A DNA stretch of 64,000 nt from Hemerocallis citrina (taxonomy: Eukaryota; Streptophyta; Magnoliopsida; Asparagales; Asphodelaceae), in assembly GCA_017893485.1 (NCBI GenBank), contig CM030362.1, positions 35,781,565 through 35,845,564 of the forward strand, in the 5' to 3' direction. Positions within the stretch are counted from its first letter, which is position 1, and every line of letters begins with the position of its first letter. This document shows positions 57,512 to 64,000 of the stretch, piece by piece. The notes under the pieces were generated by a model, which was not told the origin of the DNA, did not search any database, and saw only the letters and a list, made by a program, of their open reading frames with translations. The position numbers were made by a program, and so were the translations under genes.

Positions 57512-60500
57512 ATGGGTAAAACAAGCATGGAGGAAAAACACATTTGTAACAAATATGAAGAGCACCTGCGGGTGGGAGATTTTCGCCCAATTAGTCTCCT
57601 CAACTGTTCAGTTAAGATAATAACCAAGACTTTGGCCAATAGGTTGGGAAAGGTGATGGACAGAATCATTAGTAACGAGCAGACGGAGTTCATTAAAGGA
57701 TGGTATATTCAGGACAGTATGGTCACGGCTAGAGAAACCATTCATACTGCCACACGTCAAATGCTATGTGCTATCTCCTGAAATTAGACTTTGAGAAAGC
57801 TTACGACTCGATTGAATGGGAATGTCTCATGGAAGTACTGGCTAGAAGAGAATTTGGGATCCACACATGTCTCACCACCAGCAGAACTACTTTTTTAGTG
57901 AACGGGGTGCGGGGTCACCCTTTCTCGTGTAAACGGGGCCTAAGACAAGGTGACCCGCTCTCCCCCTCCTCTTCACCATTATGGCAGACGTATTGAGGAC
58001 CATGATGGCTAACTGCAGTAGGGTCGGCTGGACATTGTCGGTGGCTAGTGGGGTCAATCGCCAAGGGTGCGCTATCCTCCAGTATGCAGACGATGCCCTG
58101 CTAATTGGGAATGGCAATCTCGAGGAAACTACCGCTTTTAAAGGAATTCTATATTGTTTTGAAGCTTGATCGGGTCTCAGGGTCAACTTCCACAAAAGTG
58201 CTCTTATCCTCATTGCCATTACTACAGAGGAGGCACAAGAGCATGCCATGATTCTCAACTATTCCATCGAGAATTTCCCTATTACCTACTTGGGGTTACT
58301 GCTGAGATCGAGAAAGCTTAAGAAGGCGGACTGGTTACCTATCATTGAGCGGGTGGAAAACTGCCTTGCAAGATGGAAAGGAAAAGCTTTATCATTAGGA
58401 GGAAGAGTCATGCTTATCAATGCGGTTCTCTCAAATCTTTCTACATATTATTTGTCTTTCTTCGAAATGCCACGATGGGTTATCCAGAGAATTGACGGTA
58501 CACGTAAACTGTTTCTTTGGAAGGGGGCAAGCCCTGATAAAGGAGGATATCACCTTATCAGATGGGAAAAAGCTTGTATGAAAAAGATTTACGGGGGGCT
58601 AGGTATTATTGATCTGCGAGATATGAACTTGGCCCTCTTGGGAAAATGGTGGTGGAAAGTCTTCCACCCCAATGGAGAAGGATGGCAGGATTTTGTTCAG
58701 ACATATCTACATGGAAATGGGACGCGGAATCTGGGATTCATGGTAGGCCTGCGCCTTTCCTGGTTCTGGAGAGGGATCGCCAAGGCTTACGATCCCTTCA
58801 TTAGCTGTGTGACGTCGTCTATTGGGAATGGCAGACTCACCAGATTCTGGTGGGATAGGTGGTGTGGCGATCACACACTTAGGGCTTTGTTCCCTGATTT
58901 ATATGACCAAGCATCACAACCGCACTGCACGGTGGCTGCAGCCCGGAAAAGAAGCTCCTGGAAACCGGCCTTTATACACTCCTTTGACCCAGGCTCCCAG
59001 CATGTAACCCCTATTTTTCCCAATCTGTATTTTCTGTGTATTTTTCTGTATTTAAAATTTGTTGATTTTTTTTTTCAAATTCATTGTTAAAATGTATTAT
59101 TGATCTTCTGTTAAAATCTATTTTAATTAATGATTTTATTTATAACTAGTTCCCAATGATTCTTTTTATAATACAAATTTTTTTTTATTGTTAATTTTTT
59201 TTTTCTTCTTCTATAAATCTTATTGCATTTGCTAGTATTTGAGTATTAACTCAATGTATACTATTTGATTTATTGTTGTATTACTAATTGTTATACTTGA
59301 TTTAATTATTTACTATAAATTTAAATCCTACATTGTATTGATTATTTTATTTTCCTTATTGGATCCTATTATTATACCCTATAACCCCTTTTATCCTAAA
59401 TCCCTATTGGATTTTACCCAATAAGACCCCAAATACCCATTAATATACCCAAAACCCAAAACCCTATTATATAAATACCCTATTAAAACCTAACCCTACC
59501 CCTACCCCCCTATTCATGTGCAAACCTTCAGCCGCCAACCCTTTACCCCCTGTTCACCCTTCTCCTTCCTCCCGCTCTCTCTCAGAACCAATGCAAACCC
59601 CCGCCAGCTCCCCTCCAACTCCTATCCAGCCTTCTCACCCTCGGCAACATCGCGGCGTCATCCCGACGCCTTGGTCGCGTCTCCTCGTCTCGCAACAACA
59701 ACAACACAGCCCTGGTCGCGCCTTCTCGCCTGCAGCCACCTGCGGCGCCGCCCTATACCGCCTCTGACGCACAACAGCAGCGACTGCACCACCCGGCTTC
59801 CCCTTCGACAGCAGTCGACAGCGGCAACAAAAGCTTTAGGTGTCATCATTGTCCGCGTCGACCGTCCCCCTTGGCCGTCGTGCCGCCCCACCATGCCGAC
59901 AGCCCTATCCTGCCACCAGTTGCCGCCCACAGTCATTCGCATCGCCGGTCGAAGCCCTTGCCTACGTCGCTGCTGTTGATCTAAGGAAGGAGAAGGAAAG
60001 GTTTCTTTGAATCTCAACCGTCAGATCGCATCAAGATCAAATCCAATCTGATCATCACCATCTGATTGGTTCTGAGCCCTCCATCTAATATGATCTTGAT
60101 GTCTCGATCTAGGCCACACAATCTCGTCAAGACCGGAGCCATCATCACCAGATCTGATCATCACATCACCAAGCAGATCTGAGCCGTCCGATCGATCCTT
60201 AATCTTGATCATTGGATCTTAATTGTCGGATCCACTTCATCATCTTGATCGCCATCTTGATCATCATCGAGATCCGTGCCGATCGGGCTCGTCGCCCGTG
60301 ATCCATTCCCGTTATTCTCCGTCGGATTCATCGTCACCCCAAGGCAAGTATTCTTCTTGTACAAATTATTATTCTAGTACAAGCGTTTAATTGAAAATAC
60401 TGCAAATAGATCGTAGTTGTGACTCCTCCTTGTCTCATCGTTTGTTGATCTTAAATTATTCCTTATCGATTCCATAATCTTAAGAGTCACAACCCTTCGT

Positions 60501-63317
60501 TGATATATTTACAAAACTAGTTGGACCCTTTTTATAACCTAATTACTTGAACATGAATCCCTTGACTTGTAGACGTGTGTTGTATGATGTAGTGTGATGA
60601 TCTTACATTCTTTTGAGTTGAAAAATACATGTGACTTGCTGATTTGATCCCCAATACATCCGTATTTGTATCACACACTAATCTAGACTCATAATAGTCA
60701 TTTATCATGCAACTTGTATTGAAAGAAATTCACACTTGCTGCTGTTCTTGTCTTTACTTGCTATTTCGACCCAATAAAATCAAAACCTGAACTTGAGCCC
60801 TGAATATGAAATGTAGCCCTAAGTGTCTAGTTACTGATAGCATCCAGAATTTTCGAATTCCAAGTTACGATCTAAGAGATATCGCAGTTTTACTGCTGCT
60901 GTATCGGTAGTCGCAGATTCACAAAAACTGTTGCACCTCTTTAGTTCACAGTTAGTTTAACTATGCTACCAGTAAGTAAATGACTTGAAATTTTGCATGC
61001 TGATACTGAAAATCCTAAATAACATTTCCAAATTTTCTTAGAATTAATTAATGATGTTTCAATCCTGTTTTATATGTATAAACTTAGTTTTACAAATTCT
61101 GGCTGAACACAAATATTGTATAGTTTGCTGTTTTGACACATATTACTACAACTTTCATGTACCTTAATTATATGCGTTGGAACCGGGCAGGAGTCTAGTT
61201 TCTATACCTTCTGACGGATCCACATTTTCTATCTTGTAGCAATGGGAATCGCAGTTTTGGTGCACCAACATCATGCTTGCCAGATTTGAGATTCTCGTTG
61301 TTCTTGATACTTTGATTTGCTTTGACCCTCGAACGTGTATCCTACTTATCCTAGACTCGTTCCATGTTCTTGATTATGTTTACTTGACTTGTTTCGCACA
61401 CTTTCATGCTTGCTTGATGATAATAATAAAGTAACAAGCCGGGGTTTAAGGGAAAGACCATAGTAGTGGATAATATAGGTAAGTGTACTCGGAAGGGGCC
61501 CGTGTTTCTCATGATTACAAGTTATATAGAACTAAGTGCCACGTAGAACTAAGTACTACGTCAGGGGTTGATGGGGGCCACCTCTAAAATCTATGAGGGT
61601 CACCTCTAGAATCCATTACATGATTACAAGTTTACATATTTCACGCTACAAGTTTACACTCTACATGTTTCATGGTACAAGTTTGCACGTATCTCGAATA
61701 AGATACAATTGACATGTTTTTTCTGAGTACACTGTCCTATAAAATCTACCACTAGGCCTAAACGAAATTGCATTGACTGTAGCAACCATGTAATAAAAGG
61801 ATAGTACATGAAGTGTTACCTTGATAGTAATAGCTACAAGACTTGAACATGATACATGCTTACTTGATACTTGATTACATGATATATGAGACTTGATATT
61901 TGAACATAATACTTGACACTCGCTACTTGATACTTGTATTTGACAACTTGACACATTAGACTTGTTACTTGTTACTTGACACTTGTACGTGATACTTATT
62001 ACTTAATGCTTGATACCATTACATGTTCACTAGCTACTTGTTTTACTACTAGTACTTATTAACCAACCTTGTCACTTGAATTGTCCATCTTGCTAGCTAG
62101 TTTCTTGAATCTCACTACTTGTTGTATCCCTATTACATTCTTAATTCCAAATCTTGTTCCATATTTCTTATACTTGTTTTACTATTTGCGACCCTAACTT
62201 GCACTAAGGGCGTTTATCTTGTTTTCTCAATTCTTTTCCCTTTTTATATTTATATATACAGACTTTGGAGACGAATTGCATGCTGAAATTGGTGAGCATA
62301 CATTCTAGGCTTCGCTTGGAGAAAGGACTTGTTTAAAATGTTTTGTTTTCTTTGAGTTATTTATTTCTTTGCTACTTGAATCTTGTAACGGGCTATAGTC
62401 CCGAGTTTTATCTTTTGTTCCAGATTTGAAAACCATTGGGATATTATTATTTGGTTTTAATTATTTTCTGTTATTTAATAAATTATTCATGCATGCGTAG
62501 ATGTGTACATTTTGTTATATTCTTGTTATGATGCTGAGTCAATCCTATAGCTCATGAATGATGAAAATCATTCGCTGGGCTTTGTCACGCGCTCATATTC
62601 TGTGTTTTTGAAAAGCAGGGCATGACACGCATAGGCTCACAGAACTTCAGACCTATATCGCCAGCGCTGATATAATATGCTCACAGGGCCCCGATAGGAA
62701 ATCTTGGGGGCTGGAAAGTAATGGAACCTTCACTGTTCGGTCCCTTTATAACCGCATTCACTTTAGGGGATGTAGCCCGTGTTGGTCGGGAGTAGTGTGG
62801 AGGCCGAAAACCCCGCTGAAAGTTAAAGCTTTCCTCTGGCTAGTGCTCAATGACATTATATTGACTAGAGAGAACCTAGCGAAACGTAAACCAAATTTAG
62901 ACTCTACATGTAGGTTCTGCAATGCTGTCACTGAAACTAGAGACCATCTTTTTCTGGAGTGCCCCAGGAGCAAAGTAGTCCTTGTGGAGGTACTTAGCGC
63001 CGTGGGGACGTATGAGTACTCTACTAAGTATGAGGAGCTGTGGGTAAGACCAAAGTTCGCTACGGAGAAACAAACGATGAAAGAAGTTTGGTTTATCGCT
63101 ATCGCTGCTACGACCTGGGATCTTTGGCTAGACAGGAATAATTAGTACTTTCATGGGACATGTAATAGAATTTCTAGTAATTTGACTCACATTATGCATC
63201 TTATTTCTTTTTGGGCAAATGTGGCCGCTACAGGATCTAGAGGGAGGATAGCGAGCGTCTTCCAGGTGGAGGAGTACGACGATGATGACGTAAAGATTGG
63301 ACCGATGCTGGACTGAG
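57512..63317 (+). pseudogene. second L1-type LINE ORF2, split by a giant LTR
   Basis: It is 5'-truncated, starting just before the reverse transcriptase. Motifs: DFRPISLLNCSVK (57575), LKLDFEKAYDSIEW, GLRQGDPLSP, LQYADDALLIG (58078-58110), NFPITYLGLLLRSR, and WKGASPDKGGYHLI in the thumb region. After the inserted LTR (59003-62627) it resumes with WRPKTPLKVKAFLWLVLND and the zinc motif CRFCNA...DHLFLECP (62912-62964), ending EYDDDDVKIGPMLD at TGA 63315-63317. Frames break near 57765 and 57960, with stops at 58167 and 63143. It is a different L1 family from the one at 27642: wording and 3' end do not match. The 3' UTR seems cut short by the LTR at 63364. Confidence 0.85.
59003..62627 (+). mobile_element. 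giant solo LTR, family L, copy A
   Basis: It starts TGTAACCCCTATTTTTCCC and ends AAAAGCAGGGCATGACA, interrupting a LINE ORF2. A TATA motif TATATAAATACCC (near 59468) lies ~460 bases in, followed by a GC-rich leader (59500-59990). Further on are a CTTAAGAGTCACAA block (60479), a GCAGTTTTGGTGCACCAAC block (61250), CCGGGGTTTAAG (61440) and an ACTTGATACTTG-rich tract (61850-62010), all shared with copy B. No internal genes are seen. Flanking pentamers CAGCA and CGCAT do not match, so the duplication is degraded or the exact ends are off by a base or two. The Arg/Pro/Ser-rich frames at 59516-59979 are probably not genes. Confidence 0.7.
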
Positions 63318-63363
63318 GGAGGTGCCTGGCACGTCAGATTTGTGTTGTTGATTGATCCCTACC

Positions 63364-64000
63364 TATAATACCCCGGACGGATATTACATTGTATAAATTT
63401 ATTTTATTATTATTTTCGAAATTAAATTATTTTTATACGGATTATGCGAAGATTTTCGGTATATATATATACATACACATGTGTATTGTACAAAATTAGT
63501 ATATTGTGCAAATTATGTGGTATGTATTTTTGGATAAAATAGTTTTCTTTTGTCATGACAAACCTAATTAGATAGTTGGGTTTTGATAAAGGGATTAAAC
63601 CTAGGATTAAGTGTGCATAAGAGTTTAAGAGAGTTCTCTTCTAGAAGATCTCTCTCCTCTACCTCACCATGTTTCACCATATCTCCACCTCACCTAGGTA
63701 TGGCCTTCCCTTTTTTTAGGGAAGGGGGTTTTTACAAAATTGCCTTGGTGATTTAGTATTCTCCACCTTCTCTCCATTCTATAAATACCCCCTCCCTTCA
63801 CTCTTGTCTCATTTTACAAAGACAAAAAAAAAATGGGAAAAGAAAGAGAGAACTACTAATAGGAGAGTTTTTATTGAGGTTTCCATAGGAGTTCTTAAGA
63901 GCTAAGTGGAAGGAGAAGGTTTTCATAGGCTAGTCCTTCCAACAAGAAACTACGGTGGGGGTTTCTCCAAGTTTATGTGTGTGTTGTTTCTTTTGTTTTG
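63364..64000 (+). mobile_element. start of an LTR, cut by the window end
   Basis: ATAATACCCCGGACGGATAT resembles the TGTAACACCCCGG start common in Ty3/gypsy LTRs. A TATA motif TCTATAAATACCCCC (63779-63793) follows ~415 bases later, with a leader containing AAAGAGAGAACTAC. No coding sequence is reached before the window ends. Superfamily is inferred only from the LTR style. Confidence 0.45.

Noticed and set aside
59516..60017. Pro/Ser/Arg-rich open frames in the LTR leader, with similar ones at 11900-12435 and 20811-21399
   Set aside because: GC-rich low-complexity sequence gives open frames in several registers on both strands. The protein sequences are not alike between copies.

Overview
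The window reads as nuclear DNA of a flowering plant, most likely a eudicot. Three observations support this. There is an intron-rich Rab7-type GTPase gene of the plant RABG3 subfamily and an intronless gene for a chloroplast DUF1118 (RIQ1/RIQ2-type) protein. The repeats are plant L1 and RTE LINEs, Ty1/copia and Ty3/gypsy LTR elements primed by initiator tRNA-Met, a TRIM, hAT and Mutator-like elements, and short Helitrons with CTAG ends. The background is AT-rich with long non-coding stretches. I cannot name the species.

Layout. 1-793: intergenic, possibly holding the last exon of an off-window gene. 794-5350: a short Helitron split by an L1 LINE whose 5' part is inverted. 5848-6369: a small four-helix membrane protein gene (+). 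7253-7783: the RIQ-type gene (-). 8114-9540: two nested Helitrons, the inner one split by a solo-LTR-like block. 9553-12829, 16256-21725 and 59003-62627: three copies of one very long (3.1-3.6 kb) LTR family. The middle copy is interrupted by a hAT element and by a young TRIM, and the last one splits an L1 LINE. 13763-15555: a 5'-truncated LINE. 23183-23711: an intron-containing remnant of a ribosomal protein uL14/RPL23 gene. 24880-26720: a GC-rich tandem array leading to a polypurine tract and an LTR (27017-27469), probably the 3' end of a Ty3/gypsy element. 27642-36053: an almost complete L1-type LINE with an 11-bp target duplication. 36537-50057: RABG3/Rab7 gene (-), seven coding exons, with a Mutator-like foldback element, a full-length copia element, a hAT MITE, a gypsy integrase remnant and an RTE LINE fragment in its introns. 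50828-50944: a RuvB-like helicase fragment. 53.5-56.2 kb: a probable Helitron region with RPA70-like coding sequence and an unidentified small gene model. 57512-63317: a second, distinct L1 LINE. 63364-64000: the start of another LTR.

Only three genes look intact: the membrane protein, the RIQ-type thylakoid protein and RABG3. They show no functional link to each other. Most of the rest is layered transposon history, and target-site duplications let several insertions be placed in order. I see no CRISPR array, no operon and no toxin gene. The least ordinary items are the twin-primed LINE, the Helitron-associated RPA segment, the long foldback element inside the RABG3 gene, the TRIM with near-identical LTRs, and the giant-LTR family with a GC-rich leader. 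All homology calls come from reading translations and motifs by eye. No database search was possible.
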